Origin: Bacillus sp. ISL-41
GTDB taxonomy: Bacteria > Bacillota > Bacilli > Bacillales > Cytobacillaceae
Assembly (NCBI RefSeq): GCF_018613235.1
Contig: NZ_JAGGQP010000013.1
Span: forward strand, 44,713 to 108,712
DNA: 64,000 nt
Direction: 5' to 3'
The notes beneath the pieces are model-generated. The model saw only the letters and a program-made list of their open reading frames with translations. It was not told the origin of the DNA and made no database searches. A program made the translations under genes and the position numbers. Shown here piece by piece: positions 23,296-32,311 of the stretch. Position 1 is the first letter of the stretch, and every line of letters starts with the position of its first letter.

Positions 23296-25455
23296 ATGGA
23301 TAATCCGGAATTATCCTTTAATCCAATACTACTGCTAGTAGCCATCTTATTGACAATCATGTCATCTTATACAGCACTCGATTTATTCAGTCTCATCAAG
23401 TCTTCTGATCGAAATAAACGATTTTTGTTTTTAGGCGGGACATTTTCACTTGGCATAGGGATTTGGGTTATGAATTTCTTTGGAATGCTTGCTCTGAATC
23501 TCAATGGCACTGTCTCTTACCGTATTTCAATAACGGTCTTATCGATAATCCTGGTTATTTCTTTCACAGCAATGGCTTTCTATACAATGACTGGCAAGAC
23601 AGTGAACAAGAGCAATTTGATTGCAGGAAGTTTGTTCATGATGCTTGCAGTCCTGGTTGTCCATATCCTGGGAATGTACTCAATGAAAATGGATTTCAGT
23701 TATGAGCCTTCCATTTTACTAATTGCCCTCCTTCTTGTATTTGGATCATTCTACTTTTCCTTTTGGATGCTTTTCTCTTCGAAAAATTTCACTCAAGGAG
23801 ATCATGGATGGATTAAACCATTAAGCGCTCTTGTTGTTACTGCTGCGATTGTTGAAGGTCATTTTCTTCTAACAAGAGCTTCATCAATCAATATGAGAGA
23901 CGGAGTTGTAGAACAGACTGGAATTCCAGAGTCGTTAATCAGTTATTTAATCGTTTTTATCTCTGTGCTCATCCTTGCTGGTTTAATCGGTTCAAGTGCG
24001 TTGATCAGCAAAAGGCTGGCAGTTTCTGATACAAACTTAAAAGATATTACGGATGCTCTTAATTCATCAGCGATTGTTGCCATTACAGATCCTAAAGGTA
24101 ATATCACCTATGTTAATGAAAAGTTTATTGAGATTTCAGGTTACAGTGAGGGAGAACTATTAGGTCAAAATCACTCGATCTTGAATTCTGGACTTCATGC
24201 AAAGGAATTTTTCAAGGATATGTGGAAAACAATTGGTTCTGGGGAGGTTTGGAAGGGTGAAATCCGGAATAAGAAAAAGGATGGTTCATATTATTGGGTT
24301 GATACCACGATTGTTCCATTCCTGAATAGTAAAGGCAAGCCATATCAATATGTCTCGATTCGTTCTGATATAACTCAAAGAAAGCAGGCAGAGGCGAGCC
24401 TGAAAGAAACACTGAAAGAGGTCAGTGATATCAATTTTGCCCTCGACCAATCCTCTATCGTTGCTTTTACTGACGAAAAGGGGATTATCAAAAGTGTGAA
24501 TGATAAATTCTGTGAGATCTCTAAATACAGCAGGGAAGAATTGATTGGCAATGACCACAGTATATTGAATTCTGGATTACATTCCAAAGAGTTCTTTAAA
24601 AACCTGTGGAAAATCATTGGATCAGGTCAGGTTTGGAAAGGCGATATCCGAAACAGGGCAAAGGATGGTTCATTTTACTGGGTGGCTACCACGATTGTTC
24701 CTTTCTTGAATGAAAATGGGAAGCCATATCAGTACCTTGCAATACGTAATGATATCACAGAGAAGAAAAAATCAGAGGAAATGCTTCACCGCCAGGATAA
24801 GCTTGCTGCTGTTGGCCAGCTCGCTGCTGGTGTTGCCCATGAAATCAGAAATCCGCTGACATCGATGAAAGGATATGCAGAATTCCTGCAGCTCGATGAA
24901 ACAGACCCGCAACGCCAGGAGTTTATTGAAATTATCCTTGACGAAATTGACAGAGTCAATAATATTGTTGAAGAGTTCATGGTACTTGCAAAACCTAAGG
25001 CTGTAGAGCTTGAGGAACAGAATATCATACCGATTGTCCAAAATGTGGTTTCTATGCTGAAATTTGAAGCAAGAAAAAGGAACGTCAAACTGGATTTTGA
25101 TGCTACAGAGGAAATTATCCAAATCGAATGTGATGAAAACCGATTGAAGCAAGTATTCCTGAATTTTATAAAGAATGGAATCGAAGCAATGCCTGATGGC
25201 GGAGATTTAAAAGTAAGAACGGAAATACAGGATGGCAATGTCGTCATTTCCATCAAAGATACCGGTGTAGGAATTCCTCCGGAAACTTTGAAGAAAATTG
25301 GTGAACCGTTTTATACAACCAAGAAAAATGGAAATGGACTCGGCTTGATGGTCAGCTTCAAGATTATTGAAAGCCACAACGGCAAAGTTTATATCGAGAG
25401 CGAACAAAACAAAGGAACAACATTCAAGATCATGCTGCCGGCAAAAACTGCATAG
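23296..25455 (+). CDS. Sensor histidine kinase with MHYT-like membrane domain and two PAS domains
   Basis: 719 residues. The N-terminal 235 residues carry about seven membrane helices resembling an MHYT sensor, but the first motif reads WVMNFFGM (Asn for His), so metal binding may be altered. Two near-duplicate PAS domains follow (about 250-365 and 375-490), both ending in a DIT motif. The kinase core has HisKA with phospho-acceptor His515 (AHEIRNPLTSMKGY), an N box (NFIKNGIEAM), G1 DTGVGIP and G2 GNGLGLM. It should autophosphorylate and pass phosphate to a response regulator. No regulator is adjacent. KinA-like sporulation kinases have a similar PAS and kinase arrangement. Confidence 0.85.
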   Translation: MDNPELSFNPILLLVAILLTIMSSYTALDLFSLIKSSDRNKRFLFLGGTFSLGIGIWVMNFFGMLALNLNGTVSYRISITVLSIILVISFTAMAFYTMTGKTVNKSNLIAGSLFMMLAVLVVHILGMYSMKMDFSYEPSILLIALLLVFGSFYFSFWMLFSSKNFTQGDHGWIKPLSALVVTAAIVEGHFLLTRASSINMRDGVVEQTGIPESLISYLIVFISVLILAGLIGSSALISKRLAVSDTNLKDITDALNSSAIVAITDPKGNITYVNEKFIEISGYSEGELLGQNHSILNSGLHAKEFFKDMWKTIGSGEVWKGEIRNKKKDGSYYWVDTTIVPFLNSKGKPYQYVSIRSDITQRKQAEASLKETLKEVSDINFALDQSSIVAFTDEKGIIKSVNDKFCEISKYSREELIGNDHSILNSGLHSKEFFKNLWKIIGSGQVWKGDIRNRAKDGSFYWVATTIVPFLNENGKPYQYLAIRNDITEKKKSEEMLHRQDKLAAVGQLAAGVAHEIRNPLTSMKGYAEFLQLDETDPQRQEFIEIILDEIDRVNNIVEEFMVLAKPKAVELEEQNIIPIVQNVVSMLKFEARKRNVKLDFDATEEIIQIECDENRLKQVFLNFIKNGIEAMPDGGDLKVRTEIQDGNVVISIKDTGVGIPPETLKKIGEPFYTTKKNGNGLGLMVSFKIIESHNGKVYIESEQNKGTTFKIMLPAKTA

Positions 25456-25467
25456 TATACATTACAA

Positions 25468-25503
25468 AAATAAGGCAGGGGCTAACTCCTGCCTTATTTT
25501 TTT
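25468..25503 (+). terminator. Terminator of the histidine kinase gene
   Basis: AAATAAGGCAGG pairs with CCTGCCTTATTT, followed by TTTT. Confidence 0.85.
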
Positions 25504-25655
25504 ATGATTAACAACATCCCGTCTAGCTATCAGAATTTGTCGATAAATTGTTAAAAATATGACAAAAAATATGATGAATATTTCCACATTGCAACGAAAA
25601 TTTAGACTACTATTAAACTAAGGGAAAAATTAAATAGAATGCGGGAGGGGAAGCT

Positions 25656-27716
25656 ATGTCATCGATTAGCCAGGTAAAGACGGTCTGTGGTTATTGTGGT
25701 ACAGGCTGCGGTTTAATATTGGATGTAGAAGATAATAAAATAGTGAAAATCAGAGGAGATAAGGACGCACCTGTAAATAAAGGACAAACATGTATAAAAG
25801 GTGCTTTTGCATATCAATATGTCCATGCTCCGAAAAGACTAAATACACCTATGATCAGGAAAGCAGGAAAGCTGGTAAAGGCTACCTGGGAGGAAGCGTA
25901 TGATTACATTGCAGGCCGATTGGCTGAAATCAAGGCGGATTTTGGTCCAGAATCCATTTCGATGTTTGCTTGCGCACGGACTACCAATGAATCGAACTAC
26001 GTTACCCAGAAGTTCATGAGGACTGCTATCGGAAGCAATAATATTGATGGCTGTAACCGAACCTGACACGCTCCTAGTGTCGCCGGTCTGGCGACTGTTT
26101 TTGGAAGCGGTTTCCCAACAAACACATTGGAAGATATCGATGGGGCCGAAGTGCTTTTACTTATGGGATCCAATACGACTGAAGCCCATCCGATCATAGG
26201 AAATAGAATGAAAAAAGCTGCCAAGGGCGGTCTAAAGATCATCGTCATTGACCCGAGAAGAATCGATATGGTCAAGTCAGCACATAAACATCTGCAAATT
26301 AACGTTGGAACAGATATTGCGCTGATCAACGCGATGATCCGAATTATTATAAAAGAAAAGCTGTATGACCAAGGATTCATTGGCAGACATACTGAGGATT
26401 TTGATGTATTGCTGTCAAAGGTCGAACGCTATACACCAGAATATTCAGCAGAAATCACCGGTTTGGCGCCAGAAGATATCATTGAGGTTGCTCACCTATA
26501 TGCAAAGGCCAGCAGAGGGATGATTGCATACACACTCGGTATTACCGAACATCACTGCGGAGTCAACAATGTGTTCGATATCGCTAACCTTGCTCTACTG
26601 ACTGGCCAGATTGGCAAAAAAGGTTCAGGCATTATGCCTTTAAGAGGACAGAATAATGTCCAGGGAGCCGGGGACATGGGATGCCTGCCGAACCAGCTTA
26701 CAGGTGCTGTCAGCCTATTGGACGACGAATACCGTGCACGTTTCGAAAAATTATGGAATATTGAAATCAGCAAAAAAGTTGGCGACACCCAGACGAGGAC
26801 CTTCGATAAAATTGATACAGGTGAAATTAAAGCCTTGTATTGCATAGGGGAAAATCCGCTAGTCGCAGACGTTCATATGAACCATACCAGAAGCCTATTG
26901 GAAAAACTCGATTTACTCATCGTCCAGGATATATTCATGACAGAAACGGCCGAGATGGCAGATGTGGTGCTGCCTGCCAAGTCATGGGGCGAAGTTGACG
27001 GGACTTACACCAATACAGACAGGAGAGTCCAGCGTGTCCGCACTGCGGTCACTGCCCAGCCTGGAGTAAAAGAAGACTGGGAGATATTGTGTGAACTATC
27101 GACGAAAATGGGTTACCCAATGGGTTATCAGTCAAGCGAAGAAATTTGGAATGAAGTGAGGGAACTTGCCTGGGAGATGTATGGGGGCATATCATATGAA
27201 CGCCTTGAAAAAGAGTATGGAATCCACTACCCGTGTCCTGATGAGACTCATCCAGGCACGAAAGTTCTTCACGAAAGGTTCCATGCTGAAAGTGAAAATG
27301 AAAAACGATCCAGTTTCGTACCAGTTGAATTCACACCACCTTTGGAACAGCCAGATGAACATTATCCTTTTACCCTGACAACCGGCAGACGGTATGAGTC
27401 CTACAATACTCATACACAAACACGACACTATGCAGCAGGGGTGAAAATTAAACAGACAGAGGAAACCTTGGATATTCACCCTGAAGATGCACTTCACCTT
27501 CATATCAATGATGGAGATCTCGTAAGAGTAAGTTCACGTCGAGGTACACTTAAGGTAAAAGCAAAAATAACAGCTCAGGTTGTTCCTGGACTCGTGTTCA
27601 TGAGTTTCCACTGGTCCGAAGTTCCGACGAATGTACTTACCCTGAATGAATATGACCCAATTTCAGGCACAGCAGAATTCAAGGCTTGTGCTGTGAAAAT
27701 TGAAACAATCGCATAG
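25656..27716 (+). CDS. Selenocysteine-containing formate dehydrogenase, alpha subunit
   Basis: One frame of 687 codons interrupted only by UGA at 26064-26066. Read as selenocysteine, this gives 686 residues with Sec137 in NRT-U-HAPSVAGLATVFGSG, exactly where FdhF-type enzymes carry Sec. Residues 11-46 hold the [4Fe-4S] ligands (Cys11, 14, 18, 46). MGD-binding phrases follow ([33 protein letters not shown]), then the C-terminal molydopterin domain. The enzyme oxidises formate to CO2, or the reverse. A SECIS-like hairpin lies at the expected distance. The start ATG 25656 follows GGGAGGGG. No Sec-synthesis genes (selA, selB, selD) lie in the window. Confidence 0.88.
26067..26101 (+). promoter_or_regulatory. 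SECIS element (selenocysteine insertion hairpin)
   Basis: GTCGCC at 26079 pairs with GGCGAC at 26090 around a GGTCT apical loop, the loop recognised by SelB in E. coli fdhF. The loop begins 18 nt after the UGA, the same spacing as recalled for fdhF. An unpaired U sits below the stem. Confidence 0.8.
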
Positions 27717-27722
27717 AAGTAT

Positions 27723-27760
27723 AAAAGCTAAAATCCCGCTCAGGAGATTTTAGCTTTTTT
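27723..27760 (+). terminator. Terminator of the Sec formate dehydrogenase gene
   Basis: GCTAAAATC pairs with GATTTTAGC, followed by TTTTTT. Confidence 0.85.
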
Positions 27761-28084
27761 GTATGTAAAAATAAGACAAACCATTTGCTGCTGATTTGAT
27801 CTCCTAAAGTTTAATGTCATGAAAAGCGAAAAATTTTAAAAGGTGAAACTCGAGATTACAAGAAAAATATGGGTGTACAAGAAAAGAATAGAATAATTTT
27901 GAAATCAATTTGAAATTATTCCTACGAAAGTTTTATTTTAACTGAATATTCAGTGTATATGACATGTTCTCGTTATAATTCTGTTATTCTCGTAATCCAA
28001 TTTAAATATGCTTGTTCTTTTTGTACCGAAATTCTATGTTACGATAATTCACGTGATAAAAATTAGCCGATGGGAGGCAAACAA
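27761..28084 (+). promoter_or_regulatory. Regulatory region of the LysM/3D protein
   Basis: No gene is seen. A perfect 14-bp palindrome, ACTGAATATTCAGT, lies at 27941-27954. A promoter, TTGTAC at 28021 and GATAAT at 28043 with 16 bp between, lies before the start codon. A clear WalR box was not found. Confidence 0.5.
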
Positions 28085-28852
28085 ATGAAAAAGTCATTAT
28101 TATCTTTGGTTGCAGCAGCGGCAATTTCTGGAGCTGCCGGCACACAAGCACAGGCAGAGGAAATAGTCGTACATAAGGGGGATACACTTTGGGGTATTTC
28201 AAAGGAATACGGCGTAACAGTAGATTCACTAAAGAAATGGAATAACTTGACGAGTGATGTAATACATCCGAATGATTTGCTAGAAGTATCTCCTATTAAG
28301 CACGCACAAGTAAGAAAAGGAGATACACTTTGGAGTATTGCCAAAGCTTATGGTGTAACAGTAAATGATCTAAAAGATTGGAATAAATTATCATCTGACC
28401 TTATTCATCCAGGGATGAGTTTGGCAGTTTATACAAATATGCCAGTTGAGATGAAGGTGGAGAAAACTGCAACACCGGCAGCAACACCGGCAGCAACACC
28501 AGTAGCAGCGCCTGCTGCTCAAGTAACAGCACAACCAGCTGCAGCAAAGCCAGCAGCAGCGACAAACCAGATTACCGTTGAAGCGACGGCTTATACAGCA
28601 AATTGTACAGGATGCTCTGGAATTACAAAGACAGGTGTGAACCTGAAAGCTAATCCAAATGCAAAAGTAATTGCTGTCGATCCAACTGTTATTCCTCTTG
28701 GATCAAAAGTATATGTTGAAGGCTATGGCTATGCCACTGCCGAAGATATTGGCGGAGCCATCAAAGGTAACCGCATTGATGTCTTTATCCCTACTCAAAG
28801 CGGGGCCCTTCAATGGGGAAGAAAGCAAGTAAAAGTGACAATTTTGGACTAA
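28085..28852 (+). CDS. Secreted LysM and 3D-domain cell-wall protein, YocH-like
   Basis: 255 residues. A signal peptide ends near AQAEE (residue 28). Two LysM repeats follow (about 28-72 and 76-119; VHKGDTLWGISKEYG and VRKGDTLWSIAKAYG), which bind peptidoglycan. A low-complexity Ala/Pro/Thr linker (about 125-165) leads to a C-terminal 3D domain with VEATAYTA, KVIAVDPTVIPLGSKVYVEGYG and ATAEDIGGAIKGNRIDVFI, holding the conserved aspartates. 3D domains cleave glycan strands in the MltA/RpfB fold. It is probably a cell-wall remodelling enzyme. ATGAAAAAG at 28085 follows GGGAGG. Confidence 0.9.
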   Translation: MKKSLLSLVAAAAISGAAGTQAQAEEIVVHKGDTLWGISKEYGVTVDSLKKWNNLTSDVIHPNDLLEVSPIKHAQVRKGDTLWSIAKAYGVTVNDLKDWNKLSSDLIHPGMSLAVYTNMPVEMKVEKTATPAATPAATPVAAPAAQVTAQPAAAKPAAATNQITVEATAYTANCTGCSGITKTGVNLKANPNAKVIAVDPTVIPLGSKVYVEGYGYATAEDIGGAIKGNRIDVFIPTQSGALQWGRKQVKVTILD

Positions 28853-28863
28853 ATGGTGTCTGG

Positions 28864-28898
28864 AAAAGCATTGGCAATTTGCCAATGCTTTTTTTTAT
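28864..28898. terminator. Terminator between the 3D protein and the converging coiled-coil gene
   Basis: GCATTGGC pairs with GCCAATGC around a 5-nt loop, followed by TTTTTTTT. Confidence 0.85.
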
Positions 28899-29674
28899 TT
28901 TTCCTGTTTTGCTTTAGTCTTAAACGTTTTACCTCTGATAATTTTCTTTTGAGTGATATTGGGCATGATAAGACTTAAGAAAAACTGTGTGAATCTGGAG
29001 TATTGTTCTTCGACTTTTTCAAGGATCGCGTTAGCTTTTGTCGATAAAGAAGTCTTGATTTCCCCTAGCTGATCATTAATTGTTTCACCAACGGCATCCT
29101 GTTTTCCGAGTCGTTCCATGACTGTCTCATGAAAAATACCCTGCAAATCGGCATGTTTTGCCAGCATATCCTGCAGTTCTTCCTGTTTTTGAGCCTGTAT
29201 GACCAGAGCTTTCGTGACATCTTCGTATTCGAGAAGCTTGCGGTTCAAGTCCTGTATCATTGATTGCTGATGGGCCAGTTGATTTAAAATTGCCTCGCTT
29301 GTCAGCTCCCGGTTCAAAAGAGCCTTCGAAAATTGTTCGTGCATCTCTTCAAGTTTAATCAGTTTATCATCGATTTCCGTTGTGGATTCCTTCTGCTCCG
29401 AGATGTTTTCCATGACCCTTTCCGAAATATTTTCCTGTTTAGCGAGAAATGAAACTAATTCCTGAAATTGTGAAAATTGTTCTTGTCTGCTATGTTCCAA
29501 TGTTTGATCAAATTTTGTTACGCTGCCTGTCAAATCTTTATTGAGCTTTTGTTGCTCATTTAGGATTTCTTGTAAATAATTGAGGTGGAATTTATCCTGG
29601 TTGCTCTGTACCTTGAGTTCATCGGTGCTGCAATAAACCTGTGGAGAAACATATCCATTAACAAATAAAGGCAT
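28895..29674 (-). CDS. Coiled-coil protein of unknown function
   Basis: About 259 residues beginning MPLFVNGYVSPQVYCSTDE. From residue 30 to about 230 the sequence is a nearly continuous coiled coil (rich in Q, E, K, L with heptad spacing; no Pro). A basic C-terminal tail follows (KKIIRGKTFKTKAKQEK). It has no membrane segment. The start at 29674 is chosen because CAGGAG lies eight bases upstream. The family is not recognised. A filament or scaffold role in the spore or cell surface is possible but only a guess. Confidence 0.6.
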   Translation of the reverse strand: MPLFVNGYVSPQVYCSTDELKVQSNQDKFHLNYLQEILNEQQKLNKDLTGSVTKFDQTLEHSRQEQFSQFQELVSFLAKQENISERVMENISEQKESTTEIDDKLIKLEEMHEQFSKALLNRELTSEAILNQLAHQQSMIQDLNRKLLEYEDVTKALVIQAQKQEELQDMLAKHADLQGIFHETVMERLGKQDAVGETINDQLGEIKTSLSTKANAILEKVEEQYSRFTQFFLSLIMPNITQKKIIRGKTFKTKAKQEK

Positions 29675-29825
29675 AGGCATCACTCCTGATTATAAGTTGT
29701 CATATATACTATGACTTGTGTCGCAATAATGGTACTTGCGGCAAAGATAACACTTATTACCTTTTATTAAATGGGGCAGATTGCAGCAAGCTAATAAAAA
29801 CTGCACTAAGAAAGGAGCAGCTGAT

Positions 29826-30581
29826 ATGCTAACAAAAGGCCAGCTGTCGGCATTCAAGGCAGAGCTTCTCAAAAATAAAAAAGATCTCGAGTCCCACCTT
29901 GACGCAAATGACCATTTTGATCTAAGAAGTGGACATGCCCATGAGTCAACAGGAGAGCTTTCAAGCTATGATAACCATCCAGGGGATGAAGGAACTGAGT
30001 TGTATGAACGGGAGAAAGATATTGCGCTGAATGATCATGTAGAATATCAAATCCAGAGTATAGATAAAGCTATAAAGGCTATTGAGAAAGGAACTTATGG
30101 AAAATGTGAGGCGTGCGGGCGCGAGATTCCTTATGAGCGACTTCAAGCCGTACCCGAAACGACATTTTGTATTGAACATACGCCTGACCGCACGGTTTCC
30201 CATAATCGCCCTATAGAAGAAGGGGTGCTGTTGCCGCCTTTCGGAAAATTTGATCTGGACAACAAGGATGAAAATGTCGCTTATGACGCAGAAGATTCCT
30301 GGCAAGAGGTTTCAAGCTGGGGAACTTCAGAGACTCCATCTGATTTTATGACACCACAGAATCATTATAATGACGTCTATATTGAGTCAGAAGAGAATGT
30401 AGGTTATGTGGAGGATTTCGAGAATTTTGTAGGCAACGATATCACCGGCAAGGAAATCACCGTTTACCCAAATAAACAGCATGAGAAATACGAAAATGAG
30501 CTGGATGAAGAGGGAATTATGACATCCTTTGGCGACCTTCCTGCTTACGAACATGACCCATACGTAGAGGACGATAAGTAA
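29826..30581 (+). CDS. yteA: YteA-family sporulation protein with TraR/DksA zinc finger
   Basis: 251 residues. The N-terminal half resembles DksA/TraR: a coiled-coil region with ELSSYDNHPGDEGTELYEREKD, then KGTYGKCEACGREIPYERLQAVPETTFC, the Cys4-type zinc finger near residues 95-125. The C-terminal half is acidic and specific to YteA (WQEVSSWGTSETPSDF, PYVEDDK). YteA is known as a sporulation-linked protein of unknown role. The start at 29826 follows AAGGAG; the open frame extends upstream without a site. It is divergent from the coiled-coil gene. Confidence 0.85.
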   Translation: MLTKGQLSAFKAELLKNKKDLESHLDANDHFDLRSGHAHESTGELSSYDNHPGDEGTELYEREKDIALNDHVEYQIQSIDKAIKAIEKGTYGKCEACGREIPYERLQAVPETTFCIEHTPDRTVSHNRPIEEGVLLPPFGKFDLDNKDENVAYDAEDSWQEVSSWGTSETPSDFMTPQNHYNDVYIESEENVGYVEDFENFVGNDITGKEITVYPNKQHEKYENELDEEGIMTSFGDLPAYEHDPYVEDDK

Positions 30582-30587
30582 TTCGAT

Positions 30588-30614
30588 GAAAAAGACCAGA
30601 GATGGTCTTTTTTG
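30588..30614 (+). terminator. Terminator of yteA
   Basis: AAAAAGACC pairs with GGTCTTTTT around a 6-nt loop, followed by T-rich sequence. Confidence 0.8.
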
Positions 30615-30710
30615 TTTTCATGACCATACAGTATTTTTTGGCATGATTAAAACCTCTGTTGATGGGGAAAAGACAAGCATAATTAAATGTCCATGAGAGG
30701 TGAGTCTTAA

Positions 30711-31571
30711 TTGAAAGAGAAACTTAAGTACTATGGTAAAAGCCTGCTGGGGGAGTTGAAAAAAGACCGGGCAACGGGTTTGGCTGCTCAACAGGCGTAT
30801 TATTATATGCTAGCGCTGTTCCCATTGCTGATTCTAATGATAGCAATTGTTCCTTACTTGAATATCGATCCCCAGAAAGCTATAAATGTTGTAAATACAT
30901 TATTGCCCTCTCAATCAGCCGAATTATTAAGAGATAATGTTGTCAAATTGGTAAGCGAACGAAACGGAGGCCTGCTTACTTTTGGTATCATAGGTACGTT
31001 ATGGTCAGCATCGAGCGGCATGAATGCATTTATAAAAGCAATGAATATTGCGTTTGATGTAAAGGAAACGAGGTCATTCATTAAAGCAAGGCTTGTTTCA
31101 ATTATGCTGACATTCGGTCTGATCCTGGCGTTTGTTGTGGCGCTTCTCTTGCCGGTATTCGGTAAAGTGATCTTGGATACAGTCGAATCGATCGTCCAGA
31201 TTCCAGAGCCGTTTGATATTGTGTTCAACATTGTAAGATGGGTTGTCGCTATTGTCGTTATGGCCGCAGTTTTGGCAGGCTTATATCGAGTAGCTCCAAA
31301 TAAACATTATCCATTCAAGCATGTAATTCCCGGTGCGATTTTCGCAACAGTCGTATGGCAGCTGATTTCATTGGGATTTTCTTTTTACGTTAGTAATTTC
31401 GGAAACTATTCAGCCACATATGGAAGCATCGGCGGGGTAATCGTCTTGATGCTCTGGCTGTTCCTCACAGGGCTTGCCCTTGTGCTTGGAGGAGAAATCA
31501 ATGCAATTTACCACAGGGACAAGACAGGTGAAGAGCCAGTCGAAGAGCATGCAGCTTCAGTAAATAGTTAA
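30711..31571 (+). CDS. YihY/BrkB-family membrane protein
   Basis: 286 residues with about six membrane helices. Diagnostic phrases are AAQQAYYYMLALFPLLIL in helix 1, TFGIIGTLWSASSGMNAFIKAMNIAFDV, YRVAPNKHYPFKHVIPGAIFAT and YGSIGGVIVLMLWLFLTGLALVLGGEINA at the C terminus. The family (formerly annotated as ribonuclease BN) is of uncertain function, possibly an exporter or lipid-associated protein. The start is TTG 30711 with GAGAGGTGAG upstream. It resembles B. subtilis YfkH. Confidence 0.85.
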   Translation: MKEKLKYYGKSLLGELKKDRATGLAAQQAYYYMLALFPLLILMIAIVPYLNIDPQKAINVVNTLLPSQSAELLRDNVVKLVSERNGGLLTFGIIGTLWSASSGMNAFIKAMNIAFDVKETRSFIKARLVSIMLTFGLILAFVVALLLPVFGKVILDTVESIVQIPEPFDIVFNIVRWVVAIVVMAAVLAGLYRVAPNKHYPFKHVIPGAIFATVVWQLISLGFSFYVSNFGNYSATYGSIGGVIVLMLWLFLTGLALVLGGEINAIYHRDKTGEEPVEEHAASVNS

Positions 31572-31633
31572 GACAGTTTATGCATTTCTACTTTTCTAGA
31601 GATAGCAAAACTGTTTGTGAAAAGGATTATAGT

Positions 31634-31667
31634 AAAAAAACAGCAGTCATCATCTGCTGTTTTTTTG
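31634..31667 (+). terminator. Terminator of the yihY-like gene
   Basis: AAACAGCAG pairs with CTGCTGTTT around a 7-nt loop, followed by TTTT. Confidence 0.85.
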
Positions 31668-31710
31668 TTTCTCTTTAGATCCAGTGCATGAAAAATTTCA
31701 CTCCGCCTGT

Positions 31711-31962
31711 TCAATAGAGTAATTCATATACTTCATTCAATTGCTGTGCGCGTTGGTCGTCCAGTTCATTTTTTGCATACTCAATGGCATCAGGTAGAAT
31801 TTTGTTCAAAAACTCTATTTCTTCGGCAGTCAGGTCTTTGACAAATTCACCTTCAGACGGGTAATCGCCTTGTTCTAAGCGATTATAGATTTTTTTGCTA
31901 AGCGGATAGGTCTCTGTGTAATTGGATATGATTTCACGTAGATAAGCCTGTGTTTTTTCCAT
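31711..31962 (-). CDS. Sporulation-specific protein CsgA-like
   Basis: 83 residues. The phrases AYLREIISNY, YPSEGEFVKDLTAEEIEFLNKILPDAIEYA and QQLNEVYELLY match Bacillus CsgA as I recall it, a sigma-G-dependent forespore protein. It is acidic and probably helical. It lies three bases after the gene at 31966-32166 and is probably co-transcribed with it. Confidence 0.8.
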   Translation of the reverse strand: MEKTQAYLREIISNYTETYPLSKKIYNRLEQGDYPSEGEFVKDLTAEEIEFLNKILPDAIEYAKNELDDQRAQQLNEVYELLY

Positions 31963-31965
31963 TGT

Positions 31966-32166
31966 CTACTCCTTAAAGTACTCTTTGAATTGTTCGGAAT
32001 CAGTCATTTGATCATTTTTGAAATAAGGGTTTTCCTCCGTTGCATCACTTGGATCCAGATTTGTTTTGATCACCAGTTGTGGTCCATTTGCTGGTTCGGC
32101 GATAACTCGGTCAGTCATTTCCTTGAAATCGGGCAGTTTTTTATTTCCGGGCTGTTTAGGTTCCAT
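31966..32166 (-). CDS. Small protein upstream of csgA (YbxH-like position)
   Basis: 66 residues, hydrophilic, with MEPKQPGNKKLPDFKEMTDRVI and a central PQLVIKTNLDPSDATEEN. GGAGGTG lies upstream of the ATG. In B. subtilis csgA is paired with ybxH; the same arrangement here suggests an orthologue, but similarity could not be confirmed. A forespore role is inferred from the pairing. Confidence 0.55.
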   Translation of the reverse strand: MEPKQPGNKKLPDFKEMTDRVIAEPANGPQLVIKTNLDPSDATEENPYFKNDQMTDSEQFKEYFKE

Positions 32167-32311
32167 TTTTCAACACCTCCATTTTATAACTTGCATTATT
32201 GAAGAGTAATTTATGTACAAAGCTAATTATTGGAAACTTTTCCATAAGCGTTTTCTCTGATAACTTGCAGGGAAACATAAAATGTACTTAATAGGAATGG
32301 GGTGGAGAATT

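Noticed and set aside
26064..26126. Formate dehydrogenase as a pseudogene split by a stop codon
   Set aside because: The stop is UGA, at the catalytic Sec position, with a SECIS-type hairpin at standard spacing, and reading continues in the same frame.
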